Origin: Flammula alnicola
Lineage: Eukaryota; Basidiomycota; Agaricomycetes; Agaricales; Strophariaceae
Assembly: GCA_015499995.1 (NCBI GenBank)
Contig: JADNRV010000118.1
Span: forward strand, 62,001 to 126,000
DNA length: 64,000 bases
Reading direction: 5' to 3'
Position 1 is the stretch's first letter. Each line of letters begins with the position of its first letter. A program made the translations under genes and the position numbers. Positions 44,940 through 57,128 of this stretch are shown here, one piece after another. The notes under the pieces were generated by a model. The model saw only the letters and a program-made list of their open reading frames with translations, was not told where the DNA came from and did not search any database.

Positions 44940-46652
44940 CTATACGCCCCTCATCAGCTCTTCTGCCATAGCTAACTCTTCTTCTGTGACATCCGGACCG
45001 TTTATATCTTCAGAATCGAGATCAAACACCCCATACTCTCTTTCGAATTGCTCCTTGAGCCGCGATACAGGGTATTGCTGGGAGATACCTGAGGCATTCT
45101 CTCCATATGATTTGTTGAGAATTTGATACAAAAACCGTGCAGCCCTTTTGTCCCCGCTTTTAAAAGCTAAGGTAATCATGAAGCCTGAGCAGGCCCGGTA
45201 CATCCATGAACCAAATACATACCTCTATGTCGCATGATTAGGAACATTTGCCGCACTTGTCCTTGAAAAATACAGGTTAGCAAATAATCCTGGTTCAAGT
45301 CATTTATATATGCAATCCACTTACTAACGATTGCAGATGCAGGCAAGGCGATTCCAACATCAGGCAAGGGCGGAGGATTAATCAACTTCCTTGTCATCAG
45401 CAAAAAGCACTCCACAAGCCATTCGAGTGAAACGTACGACATAATCAACGTTTGGTTTACGTTCCAGGAGCGAGATCTGGTGAAGCAGAGCCGGAGATCT
45501 TTCGAACCCAGGATCAGGCAGAGGGATCCCTTTACTGCGCTCCTTTGTGTGCGGTTCTGCTTCCATCGAAAGGTCATTTACCTCCTTTCCGCAAATGGCC
45601 TTATGAGGCCTCGGACTTCCATGTTTCCAGTCGTGCGTTTGGCATTCCCTTCAAACTCTCCGCTTAGTCATTCGAATGACTCCCTCTAAAGAGATCCACT
45701 TACCTTGAACAATACCAAATCTTCCGACCGATGGCGTTACATTTCGCGCATACTTTTAGCGCCTGACCTGGCTCCAGTTTTGACGGATCCTTGCCACATG
45801 ACCAGCAGCTGTTGACTGCACCGAATTTGATCTTATCGTCCTTGTATTCGCGCTTCATGTGCCGGAGCTTTCGCTCCGAATCGTCGCCAAGGACCTTTTC
45901 CATGACCTCCCGCGTTTCTGAGGTCGACGACTGTCGTAGGGGTTTATATATGATCGCTTCTTCACTTTGGCCATACTGAAAATTTTACTTTAATACGTCA
46001 TAAGCACCTCGAGATGAAATGTACTCACGAAGGCGAGCAGAATGCGCCAGAGTGTCAAATCCATAAAGTATGCCCTATACTTCCGTATCTCAGGCGGTGT
46101 CGATCCTTCAGCTTTCATATAATACCGCTCCAGTCCAGTATGAGGAATCATTGTTGGCTCCGTGATCTTGGCCCCGACATCATCTGGAATGAGCTTCATC
46201 AGCATATCGATATACCCTTGTCCCCCATTCCCTGCTAGGTTCTCTAGGGTCATATCCGGACACCACCTCCTGTGACGCTCCATATCTGGGCCAGTGGTGG
46301 ACGCCTGGTATAGCCCTTCTAGAACCAGTTCCTCGCGTCGCTTCTGGGTCAACTCTTTCCACTTCCTCTCAAAATTATCGCTGCTCATGCATTCCAACCA
46401 CCGCCTGACCAAATCTTCTTGCAATTTGCAGATATCGCGCGTAACGCGTTCCTCGTGGAGTGCGAGATACGGCGACATTGAGGCCGCAAGCTTCTGCGTA
46501 TTGCTGCCTTTGGTGTTGGTCGCAGACGGCGCGGCAGCAAATCGTTCCATGGCTTCGTAGGTGATTTTGAGCTCCTGCTCCCAACTCGCGTTCCATCCGG
46601 CGCGGTCCTTGTTCTTATCTGGCCTCGACGTCTGAAAGGCTTTGAATGCCAT
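44940..46652 (-). CDS. MYND zinc-finger protein
   Basis: The first exon is 46652-46029 (MAFKAFQTSRPDKN...). Exon 2 is 45975-45704 and exon 3 45648-45582; several small exons follow to the stop at 44,940. The MYND finger is split over exons 2 and 3: CWSCGK, VCAKCNAIGRKIWYCSR then ECQTHDWKHG and KAICG, supplying the C-x2-C, C-x2-C, C-x3-C and H-x-C-type ligands. The N-terminal half (SMSPYLALHEERVTRDICKL, WCPDMTLENLAGNGGQGYID) matches a common mushroom MYND family. MYND fingers bind proline-rich partners and are often found in transcription-related proteins. An acidic tail ends the protein. The last exon joints are approximate. Confidence 0.75.
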
Positions 46653-46698
46653 CGGTGTTGGAGGAGAGCGATGAGGGATATTCTCGAGATTCTTATGC

Positions 46699-47415
46699 TT
46701 ACTCAAGGTTGACTAATATTTTGTATTGCCTCTCGTAGTAGGTTCTAGAAGGCAGTGATGGGCATGAAGGTTTTTTCGTCGAAGCCGTCTGACGGAAGGG
46801 AGTCATCGCGTGATCGAGGAGTTGCCTATGAAGCTTTGAAGTGTGACGATCCGCCGTGCTTGCCATCAAAAAAACAATCAATGCAGATAAGCCCGCAGTC
46901 AACCCACAATGGTACGCAGCTCTTGTGGGCGTCCAGTGTGCAGATAATCGATCACAAATCGTCTCAGCGCTCACATCATGGGATGTGAGTTGTTGATCAT
47001 GGGGCTTCATAGAATGCGGGGGGCGTTCTAGGGCGTTTTGCGCTATCAACTGAAAGAATTGCCTCGATATTGGAAAGTCTCCAGGAGCGGAAAGGTCTTG
47101 GAAATCCAAGCTATTTTGAAGAGCAGTGCGTGAAGAGGTTTGCGCAGGACGCACGAGCCCTGAGCGTGTCGGCAAGTATGTGGAGGCCTGAGCGAGGTTC
47201 GAACAGATGATCATGAGACGAGGATTGAAGGAGTCAGAATGACTATCTCTAGAATTGGCAGAATAATTCACCCTGAGCGGGGCAGAGCTAAAATTTGGAG
47301 ATCTAGAAGAATCCACGGCGAGTACGTGTTGCGAATGCGCGAAGCTAGACGATGCTATGAATAAGTGAACACAAGTATAAGTTGGATAACTACTCTGAGT
47401 CTTAGGGCTAAGCAT
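46699..47415 (-). CDS. Hypothetical 238-aa open frame
   Basis: An uninterrupted ATG-started frame ending 46 bp before the MYND start, on the same strand. It is Ser-rich with one hydrophobic stretch (YHCGLTAGLSALIVFLMAST) near residue 170. No domain is recognised. It may be a real small gene, the 5' leader of the MYND transcript, or chance. Confidence 0.35.
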   Translation of the reverse strand: MLSPKTQSSYPTYTCVHLFIASSSFAHSQHVLAVDSSRSPNFSSAPLRVNYSANSRDSHSDSFNPRLMIICSNLAQASTYLPTRSGLVRPAQTSSRTALQNSLDFQDLSAPGDFPISRQFFQLIAQNALERPPHSMKPHDQQLTSHDVSAETICDRLSAHWTPTRAAYHCGLTAGLSALIVFLMASTADRHTSKLHRQLLDHAMTPFRQTASTKKPSCPSLPSRTYYERQYKILVNLE

Positions 47416-47757
47416 TTTCAGCGCACCAACAGCGCACTAACTTCGGTTTCTAGCCCCTCCTATCGATATCGTTCTATCAATGTATCATCGATCGAGCGCG
47501 TCTAGAATGCAGCGATGAAATGCCGTTGGACTTGCCGATTGACTTTGAAGGAAGAAAACCAAAAGAAAACGGATGTCAGGTACGTGTGCTCTGAAATGAA
47601 TTACGTAATTTTTTACTAGTCGCGTGAGATTTGTGGTGCATAGCGTTGTTTTTCCAAACAGGAGCTCCTTACCTTGGACCAACATCCACCTCATTCCCCA
47701 ACGACGGTGGGCGCTATTTTGGAGGGACATAAGACATGCTATGGTCTTAAACTTGTC

Positions 47758-49199
47758 TTAAATGAACAAGCCGAAGCTGCGATCGCCTCGGAAGGGGATT
47801 TTGGCTGGGTAAAATGTGTCCGAGGGAAGATAAATATAATGGCCAACCTTTGTCAGCCTGAGCTTTACAGAAGAGTACAATGTTTCGGCAGTGAAGCGTT
47901 TAACAACTTGAAAGGACATTGTTGAGATCAACTTTCCACCGAATATGCCGAAACTACGCTCATTGTCGTTCGACTTCCAGAGCTGGTCGTCGTATTCGAA
48001 TGCAAAGACGGAGACGCTGGTATCGCCGCGAGCAGCGCAATTGAGGCTTCTTATCGCGTTTGTTTCGTCTGCAATGGATGCGACCGCAGAAGTTCTGAAC
48101 CGCGGTCCTCTCGATGGCCACCCAGATCTGCGAATACACGAGTCAGCTTTGCCACCGCGAAGACGATTTCCTGACGTACTCTGTGATGTTTCTTGCCGGG
48201 GCATTTTTGTTTCAAAGAGGGAACGGCTGTGTTGAAGACAAAGTCTCCTGCTTGACTAGAAGTACAGCCACCACCATGAAATGCACTAAGAAATAACAAA
48301 TGAGTTGGATGTGTGCATTGAGACGTGGGATTAAAACTTGCTGAGCATTAGCGCCGACAAAGTCCGCGCCACACAGAGTCGGGTTATCCCGAATCATAAC
48401 CCATGTATGGACAGTGGATACAGGGATTTTGACGCCGATAGAAGCAAGATATCCCGGAAGCACCCTGTTAAAAGCAAGCACTCATACAGCGGTAGAGTTT
48501 AACTTCAGCCACATACCTCGGACATCATTAACTTTCTGCATGATGTTTGCGGGAGTGTCGTTCACCTAGGATATTTCAGTTTAATATGGGCGCTTAATAT
48601 TGTGCGAGCTGATCCAGGGAACCTTCTGACCTCATTTCCAATAGTCAATCCGCTATACCTACCAGCTCCATACTTCTGGTATGCTGCACGGAATGTTTGA
48701 ACATCGTTGCTAAAGGAAATTCAAGTAAATATGGTGTGAGCTGAGAACATGGACCTCAGGCCCAAGGGGTGTGTGGTGTACTTGATTTGCGTTTCACCAG
48801 CAGCGACAGTACCCTTAGATGGAGGGTCGACGAGGGCAACCGGAGGGGTAAGTGAATCATTTACAGAGATATATATGCCAGCCAGTACTTTAATCCCAGC
48901 TGCTGCTGCAGCGGACGATGCCAAATCCAGAGCATTGCAGTCGAACGCGAGAATGCGGATGGCAGCGAATCCTTGGGATTTTGCGTCTTTGGCGAGTTGG
49001 TTCCACTAGAAAAATGTTTAGCACCCTTGACTACTGAACAGAAATGGTATATTACCTGGGCTTGCGTGCGGCAAGTATACGTGGATGAACTAGCGCTGTT
49101 GGAAGCCATGAGGCCAGCGAAATGGTTGGTTGCTAGAGCGGGTCCAACTAGAATTGCCGCTACGGCTGCTGAGAAGAGGGTAAACCTTGCGTGCACCAT
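47758..49199 (-). CDS. GH17 beta-1,3-glucanase/glucanosyltransferase-like protein, frame-disrupted
   Basis: The signal peptide MVHARFTLFSAAVAAILVGPALA starts exon 1 (49199-49056). Exon 2 (49005-48865) encodes WNQLAKDAKSQGFAAIRI and GIKVLAGIYIS. Small exons follow with GETQINNDVQTFRAAYQKYG, RYSGLTIGNE|VNDTPANI carrying the acid/base Glu, LPGYLASIGVKIPVSTVHTW, NPTLCGADFVGAN, and ITESGWPSRG carrying the nucleophile Glu. These are hallmarks of GH17, which acts on cell-wall beta-1,3-glucan. Two joints need one base more or less in a homopolymer (about 48,195 and 48,456) to keep the frame. The C-terminal end past GIFGGK is uncertain. Confidence 0.78.
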
Positions 49200-50665
49200 G
49201 ATTCAGAGATACTGTGTAAACAATTGCAAAGCTCACCAAGGCTTTTATACGGGATGTGAAAGAGGGTTAGTCGGTCCTTGGCTAACTTTACTCTCGTCCG
49301 ATCTAATAGGGAGAACTAAGTAGAGCTTCATAAAAGGATGGGAAGGCGCCCGAGCCAAAACGCCGCACACCATCAATGATTCTATGGTTCTACCTTGGGG
49401 AAGATGCACACCAAATGCGCAATACATCAATCACGTCTGCGGAAATTTTTATTTCAGCAGTTCCGAGAAATTCAGGATATAAGCATAGCATCGCCTCGTA
49501 TATGCCTGGCATGCGAAATATCAGAGGTAGAAAGACAGACGGACATTGAAGTCTTTTCACGGAAGTACGACGGCCCGGCGCCCAACTTCCATGATTGCCA
49601 AATCATCACCCTATCGACATAGGCAGTCTCTTTTCGTGCTCTAGAAGGCTTGATCCGAGGCAATCGTAGTCGCTGGAGGGTCAAACAGCAGAGTGTTTCA
49701 ACTAGTAAATATTGCATTCTATTTATGTTATAAAAATAGTTCTCGCGAGAAGGATGGTAGGAAAAGAACTCCAAAGTCGATGTCAGAATAAGTCGGGATA
49801 AAAATACTTCGAAGCGCCAGAGTCTCACCTAAACAAGGTCGCTCGCCACTAGGGAAACATCGTGATGGCACCACTTGGTCTTGGTACTCTCTCTCTAAAA
49901 TAGAAAGTTGATACAGATCTAGAGAGCGAAAACAGAAATCAATGTAAATTACCCCCTTAATTCTTGTCGTTGAAGACTTATGTTAGCATGGTTGCGATAT
50001 TGTCCCGTCGGTCGATGGTGAGGAGGTAATAATATCCTGACTCGGCAAGGCCGGACGGCTGCGGAAAAGAAAAAGAAAAAGGAACAAGCAACGCGTTGAA
50101 GGTAACGACAGTATAAATACCTTAACAATGTGCGAGACATAACTCCCCGGGGGATGAATGCCGAAAGAAATCAGTATCTCATCCTATCGAAGGATGATCC
50201 GAGCAAGGCATGTTTCTGTCTTACTAGGTTCGATTTTCTGTAAAGCAACCTAGGACCAGGAGCCCAACACAATCTGACGGGTGGTCTGTTGTTGGACCCT
50301 AGCTCGGATGAAGCCATTCCAATATAAGTACCTCCCATACACTTCTTACAAATCAGACGACAGGCAACCCATCGTTACACGGCCCAACGTCGGGGGATCT
50401 ATCGACTGAACTTAACGTTAGGTATGTAAGTAGAACGATGCATATACGGGTATAAAAAAACTTTTTACAGCTGACTTTCTCCGTTCCTTTCGAAAAAATA
50501 AATTTACAACACGATGCAGACAAGACGCCACAGATCGAGTAAACAAACATAATAAAAAACCTATAGATTCAGAAATGGGGTGTCAGAAAAGAAAAATGAA
50601 TGCGAGTAATCGACGTCCGCTACGTACCTTCCAATAGCAGCAGTAATAGGAGTACATCCACCCCA
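49200..50665. other. Intergenic
   Basis: No supported gene. The longest frames (49,472-49,828 minus) lack motifs. Separates the GH17 start from the MARVEL-like gene end. Confidence 0.4.
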
Positions 50666-51514
50666 CTACACCCGGACGACGTTATCCACATACTGGCTCT
50701 CTCGGGGATTCCACCGCCCATGGAGAGGCTCCGACATGGCCTTGTTCGCGATCGTGAAAAGGAGGCTCAGGCCAAGGATGCAGCTCAGCGTGATCCACCC
50801 GAGCCACGCAAAGCCCACGAGCGCAGAGAGCACCCGGCAGGCCTCGAATTGCTGGCAGAATGATAGGTTACCCCACGGTTGCTGGATAGCGAGAGGAGAG
50901 GAGAGGGTTGTGGTATCAGTTTTTAGCTCATGCCTATACGGAAAAGAGGGGGGGACTCACGCTGGACCCTGCTGCCCCGGCTATCCAGAAAGTCCAAAGC
51001 ACGCTCAGCCCAATAATCTCCGCGAGGAAGGTCGACACGTATGGGTTCTCGTAGCGCTTGTGTATCGATAACCCACTGGATAAGGAGATATCACAGGTAT
51101 GAATGAGCACAGCGTTGCAGCCGATACGAATAACATGGATAATGGCATAGGAAACTCACATGAATATAGCCCATGGCATCGTCAAGAGCGTCGTGATAAG
51201 GACTTCGACGACGATAGGGTCTGTTCGAGCCAAGGCGTGTATCAGCGTCATGAATTCCGCTTATGCTTGCGTGTGTACAAGGAAGGGATCATGGACTCAC
51301 CATAAAAATTCCTGCCATGGTTCAGAGGGTCACCTTTGGGGAGGTGGTTCGTGTAGTTCAGCCTCGTGGCGGCGAGGCAGAAGAGAATGAAGCTGAAAAG
51401 GAGCTAAAGAGAGGGGCCCGGGCCCGTCAGCCACACCATGCTTGGCAGAAGAAGAGCTGGACCCACCAGCGCTCCGTAGAGGGCCATCCGGATAATGGGC
51501 AGATCGAACTGCAT
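50666..51514 (-). CDS. MARVEL-like four-span membrane protein
   Basis: Five exons, 51514-51467, 51403-51301, 51220-51160, 51075-50961 and 50881-50666, give 180 aa with consistent phases. Four hydrophobic spans are visible: LLFSFILFCLAATRLNY, VVEVLITTLLTMPWAIF, IIGLSVLWTFWIAGAA and VGFAWLGWITLSCILGLSLL. The topology and the CRVLSALVGFAWLGWI and EPLHGRW blocks are those of small MARVEL-type proteins in mushroom genomes. Such proteins organise membrane domains; no specific role is known here. Confidence 0.75.
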
Positions 51515-52483
51515 ATTTAAAAATTTACACAGCCGAACGCAAGGGAAAGGAGTCTGTCAAGAAATGTAGTCGAAGCAGTCACGAATGCGTTCAACGCTGG
51601 TAGAGAAGAAAGAGTGTGAGTGGACGGCGGCGCAGCCAAAGAGTGTGGGTGGGGGATGGAAGGGGTATGGAGCAGCTGGGCTCGTGGCGGAGGGATGATG
51701 GTGGCAGATGGGAGGAGGCCCAAGCGGAGACATCCATAGAATGGTAGCACACGCGACCGCCGCGTTTTCCTCATCTCGACCTGGTCCTGGCTGATACACA
51801 CATATTAGCTGTTGGTTGCACTGTGATCCGAATCGGGCGAGGCACGGCTGTTATCTCCTGTGTTTTTCGTGATTCTACATAGAAACCTTCCAAGGAGACT
51901 CGGAGGGGGGGGTGGGTGACAACCTTCAATTGTTGCCTTGGCTGGCAACAGAATTCACCTGCCTGTGAGCAGTCCTTAAAGTAAAGTTTACTCAAAATTC
52001 ATGTTCACCTTTCACCAGCCGTTCTCGCCCCATAACGTTTATCAACATTTCAAGTGTAGCCGACGTTGTTGCGCAAGAGCAACAAATGATCAGTTAGGAG
52101 ATTGGGCATGCCAGTGATTCGCGTCGCGGGATGGCAACCAGCTGTCACTTTCTCGCAGTTGGGCTACCCGAGTCGGCCTTTCTCCGCATGCCGTCGGTCC
52201 GGGGCAGGAACTACCGCCCAGAACCCTCCGAGTCCAGAACCTCTCACACGACAACTTCGAAGTTCGCAAGAATTCTCCACCTCGAAACACACTGTGACAC
52301 AGCAGCCCTTGGAGACTCGCGGAGACTCGCGAGGACTCGCATCGACAGACAACGAGCAACGAAAAGTTCCAAAAGCTTCTCATGACAGAAAGGCTAAAAT
52401 GAGATGGATATTACTGTGCCTAACAATAAAAAGCAGCTACTTTCATGACATCTCTCAGGCCAGAGGGTCAGCCATACTAGATA
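51515..52483. other. Intergenic
   Basis: No supported gene; upstream of the MARVEL-like gene and 3' of the methyltransferase gene. Contains a short GGAGACTCGC direct repeat near 52,312-52,335. Confidence 0.4.
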
Positions 52484-53918
52484 CTAGTGGTAGGGTATAT
52501 AGGGTACTTGATAAGTATATACATCATTACGGGGCGGCTCAGTCGTCGCGGGCACCGTGGGGGTGGTGACCGGCACCGGGCTCGCCGTCCACGGACGGCT
52601 TGGGTCGCGGATGAAGACGTTGTCGCCCTTGACGTTGAGGAAGGAGTACTGCGGAGGCGTTGCGTTGTCAGCGAATTCGTATACAGTTGGATAATGGAGA
52701 GACGGATAAATAAATACCTCTGCCAAATCGGCTGTGCCCTTCTTGTTATAGTTCTGGTAGACCAAGTTGGGCTACAAAAGAATATTTATTGAGAATCCTG
52801 ATCGACAGCGAAGATGGGAGATGCTAAGCATACCTCGGTCCAGAAGGGGCGCAAGCCAGCGGCCTCTAGGGTCTCCCACCACTCAAGGTATTCAGCAAAG
52901 CTCTTGTTCCAAATGTGGATCTCGAGTTGGAGCTGACCGAACGGAAGAGGCTCGCCAGAGCTGATGTACGGCTTGAGCAGCGTCGTGATAGTCTCAAACT
53001 CCCAGCCTTCATATCAATCTTGAGAATGTCGATGTGCGTGTGTCCTAGCGAGTGATGCGATATGTCAGAATCAGAATCAGAATCATTGGAATGGGAGTAA
53101 CTGGTGATGTATATGAATGAAGAAGCAGATGCTTACCGTTCATCTTCATCAGGGTCTCGAGGGTGTACATCGTGGGTTCGTCGCCGGAGCCGACCTTGTC
53201 CGACCAGCGAGACCGACGGCCATGAAGTGGGTGCGATGAGCGCGGCCGCGAGGAATCTCGGGTCCGAAGGACTTGACGCTGAAATCATAACCCCAGATCT
53301 GGCAGTGGTCGGTATTCTCCAAAATCTCAGCCTCGAAGGACGACTCAAGATTGATACCTGTTCCACGTAAGTTGTCAAGCTACGCGAACACGAATACGTG
53401 GCAAACATACCGAATGAGTAGACAATGCAGTCGGGCTTCTCTGCGACGCGCGAAAGACCACAGACCCATTTGCCTCCGTCACCTAAGGCACCGAGACGTT
53501 CAACCTCATGTGGGCAGTTGAATGCTGCCGGGAAGAAGTCCCCTGAAGACAATAAAGCGTGAGCCACCGCCGAGGACTCGCATACAACATTACGACTCAC
53601 AGACGGTGTATGGTGGCCAGGGCGCAACATCAGGAGGGAAGCTTGACGACACGTCAGCGACTTCATGTTCTGCAACAAGGAAGACGACCTACAGATCAAT
53701 CGTCTTAGGGGTAGGGCCGAACTTCTTGATCAGGCCTTGCCTGTCCTTCAAGAGCTTGTCGTAAATGACCTTCGAACGCTCGATGCGGCTCGCGAGAGAG
53801 CTATCATGCAGACGATGGGGGGTGGGGGGCCGAACGGAACAAGTAGGTAGAAGGTCGTGATGAGCGCGACTGCGACGAGGACAGTGTAGCGCGGGTGACG
53901 TTGCCAGACACCGACCAT
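52484..53918 (-). CDS. METTL24-like membrane-anchored methyltransferase-domain protein, frame-disrupted
   Basis: Starts MVGVWQRHPRYTVLVAVALI, a basic end and one membrane anchor (type II topology). Then ASRIERSKVIYDKLLKDRQG, a GALGDGGKWVCGL block, DCIVYSFGINLESSFEAEIL, CQIWGYDFSVKSFG, and further on ILKIDIEGWEFETI and QLQLEIHIWNKSFAEYLEWW. These are blocks of the METTL24-type methyltransferase-like domain. The frame changes just after the membrane anchor at the poly-C run (about 53,815-53,832); one more base would join it. At least four introns follow. Substrate unknown, presumably in the secretory pathway. The C-terminus is Pro/Thr-rich. Confidence 0.7.
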
Positions 53919-54558
53919 GATGATGAGAAACGAGCGTTGAAGACGACGATAAGAAATAAAATAACTTCCGCCAACAGTTGAATGAAGGGAAGGAAGAGAG
54001 GTGGGGTGGGGAAATGTTCACTGTGCGCCGTTCAAATAACTTGGTTAAACATGGATGCCAAGACAATGATGGACTGTCGACCCAACTCAATTCTTTTTGA
54101 TGGAACATCTCCCACCCTCTTTTCTTACTCGAGCCATGTTCGTTCTCGTAGCCTGCTTTTTCTCGGAATACAGGAGTTCACCACTCTGCAGCCAGCTTAA
54201 ATGTTGCTTGCTTCAACCTGAATGCATTATTTCCGCTGCCAAGCCGGGATTGGATGAACTGGAAACCTGCAGTGTGCACGTACCCTAGAATTTATTATAA
54301 AGCATGCATGCGGTGGCCATCTTTTGGGGGGCTATCTGAGTTGCCACGGTTGTCGATCGTTAAGTAGATGTCCTCAAAGCCCGAAGGTTCAACAAAAATT
54401 CCCTACATAACCTTCATCGAAATTAAACATTCCTGAATACTAGCCTGTGGACCTGTCCGAGAGATACATAGTCTAGCAATGAGAGACTTGAGTTCCAAAC
54501 GACAGTGTTAATGTCTTACATATAGATCGACTGACATCTATATATTATTTGGTCTGTC
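53919..54558. other. Divergent intergenic region
   Basis: Lies between the divergent starts of the methyltransferase and kinase-like genes. No separate feature is supported. Confidence 0.4.
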
Positions 54559-55720
54559 ATGAGAGACTACCCATCATCCATGTCCGCCTACCGCCTGACC
54601 CGGCGAGTGAAATTCCCCACTCACTGGCCTGCCATAGGTGTCAATCCAAAAACTCCTTCTCAACGATTATCTCCGACTCCGTATGCCTTCGAAAATCTCT
54701 GCAACTCACATTGTTTCATCGCAACAGAGAGCCTTTATGTCGGCCCAGATAAATGCCAGTGGTCGCAGGTTTACTACGGCTCCCTAACCTCTCCATCCTT
54801 CCCGTCTGTCAATTACAAAGCCTTAGACAACATCGTTCTTAAAGTGTTTTCCTCGTCATCATTCCCTTTGTCTGATAGCGATCCGCGTTCTAAGGCTTGT
54901 CTACTGGGTCTTACATCAGCCAATTCATACAGATATACAGACGAGCTCATGGCATGGACAGAAGTCCACGCTTATTCCAAATTATTTCTTCTACAAGGTA
55001 CAGTGATACCTCATTTCATAGACGCCTTCATGGTTTGTATTCGCCCTTGCAAGGACAGAACGAGTGAAGATTCTAATCACCTCTCTGTTCATTGACAGGT
55101 GAGGTCTCCGGAATCCGATCAGGAGAGCATTGGGATTGCCATGTCGCATATCCAGGGACAGCCCATCGTTGCGCGATGTCGGGAGCTAGGCAGTGAGGTT
55201 GACAGCGATATGAGATGGTACCCAATCGTCAGTAACCTCATTTACCCTTCAACCTTCGTATTCCTATGATAAGTCTGACGAGGCAGCGCCATAGGCTCTG
55301 CAGTTGTTCCGCAGAGTTCATCAAGTTCATCAGCTCGGAATCATTGGCCTGGACGTACGCGGCGCCAATATCCTAGTTGTTGGGGATCCCAACGCATCCG
55401 AACGCTCAGCATCCGGATCCTCGAGCTCATACTCGGTTATGCTGTTCGACTTTGCGTTTTCGCGGCCACGTTCGTTTCCCACCTCGGAAGAACAAAACAG
55501 GCACAGAGTTTCGCTTGTTAGTGCGCAGGATGTGGACAACCTGCAAGATCTTCTCCTCGAAATTTGCGGAGACGACATTGGAGTCCGACGCGAAGCTAGT
55601 TACGATTATGGTGGACCTGGGGCTCGCAGGTGGGCATTTTTGCAGTGGGCTCGACGAGAGTGTCCGCATGAGCCTTGGGTTTGCGATTGGTGGTCTCAAT
55701 TTAATTGCCTCGAACCGTGA
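54559..55720 (+). CDS. Divergent protein kinase-like protein
   Basis: Three exons, 54559-55032, 55099-55227 and 55295-55720, give 342 aa. Kinase-fold features are present but altered: the beta-3 lysine may be the one in NIVLKVF, an Ala/Gly-poor loop replaces the Gly-rich loop, the catalytic block reads LGIIGLDVRGANIL (HRD replaced by GLD) and DFG reads DFA. The catalytic Asp, Asn and metal-binding Asp remain, so activity is possible. Mushroom genomes hold many such diverged kinase-like proteins; this one is not assigned to a family. The C-terminal end is Trp-rich (WAFLQWARRECPHEPWVCDW). Confidence 0.6.
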
Positions 55721-56633
55721 CCACGGTTTGGGAGGCAATCAGCATTATCTAGCAGGGTTTGATGTTACTTTTACTGTCTCTTAATAATAGTATTCTTATT
55801 TGCTGGTCAAGGGTTCTAACCGGCGACGCGACGCGTCCCTGCCGACTATGGGATTAAAGTTGAGTAGCATGAAACACTGGAATTACGACGACTTACACAG
55901 GGGGGAGCCGCACACCACCATAATGCAAAGAAATGCATAAGATATGAAGAGAAGTGAGGCCCAGTACCGAAGCGCACTTTCACGGTCTGCAAGAAGAATA
56001 TGCGCTCGCAATCTTTGGCTAAGGGTGAAAGGCCCGGACAAACAAGGACAAATCAAAACACGTAAATGGCTATCAGTAACTTTCTTAAGTCTCCCATATC
56101 TTGCTCACCCCTGGGTGTATCCTCAAATTGTTCTGCATCTCGGTAGGTTTGAAGTAGTAGATACACTTTGTCTAAGAAATTTTACGAAAGTCGTCATATC
56201 TTTAGAGTTTTGGACCACGACAAAATCGTGGCTGGACGTGCGGCGGTTTCACCCGACGCCCCGGGCCGGCGGAAACTCACATGGAGGATGGCGAATCGAG
56301 CCTTGCCAGGTTGGCGGATACGTAATATTGAATTGGGCGTAAAAGCTTTCACCTCTAGGAATGTATGTGCCCCGTTATGTTCATTTTGACTTTTGTGCCA
56401 ACCATCGCGAAAATAGCTAGCTGGATGGTCCCACCGACACCATACCACCTGGAACATGCGAAGCAAGCTAACTAGCCCTATGAATTGACCAAGGTCTCAA
56501 GGATAGCTTTAACGATAATTGGTTGGGCAACTTGGCGGTCGAGCCATCGAATATACGACTCACGACAGCACTGCTATCCGCCTCGGCTATTAACTACGGA
56601 CTTCACTCTTTAACTAATACCCCGAGTGCAATT
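55721..56633. other. Stretch of uncertain coding status
   Basis: A 132-codon plus-strand frame (55,944-56,342) lacks any recognised motif. Parts could be upstream exons of the following small gene, but no joint is convincing. Confidence 0.35.
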
Positions 56634-57009
56634 ATGAGGGCCGGTTTGGGCGAAGTCGATCCTGACAGCCCTCCAGAACCCGAACAACGAGAAATATTCG
56701 GCGTCGTGACTTGCCTCCTTCTCGCCGTTGCTGGTGCGCAGATCATGCGAAAATCACGGGCCAATTTCGAGCGAATCGAAGGCGGGGTTACACATGCCTT
56801 GAAGATAATGAGAGACATCCAACTCTTCCAGCTTCCTTCTGCGGTTGCTCTTTTGGAGGTAAGAGTATAAATTTTAATTCAGGGGCTTCCAATAGTGCTG
56901 AAATTCGTCCCCTGATTTCCAGCGCACAATCGAAAATGCTGAAAGTGGTTTTACAAAGGATATCTCGGAAAAAGATGCATGGAACACCTTATTCCCTTCC
57001 AGCTTCTAA
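56634..57009 (+). CDS. Hypothetical protein, probably the 3' part of a gene
   Basis: Exon 56634-56858 and exon 56923-57009 join across a GTAAGA-CAG intron and give 103 aa: MRAGLGEVDPDSPPEPEQRE, a hydrophobic helix GVVTCLLLAVAGAQIM, GGVTHALKIMRDIQLFQLP and RTIENAESGFTKDISEKDAW. The frame is open for 110 bases before this ATG, so exons may lie further upstream. Not recognised. Confidence 0.45.
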
Positions 57010-57128
57010 GCGTATCATGCGAGAATTAAGGTCGTATATATATTCAGTTCGGTAGGCATAGAAAAATATACTATGTTGCAGTGCATGGAATAAATCATTA
57101 GTACTCAATGCGAAACGTTAACGCTTCC

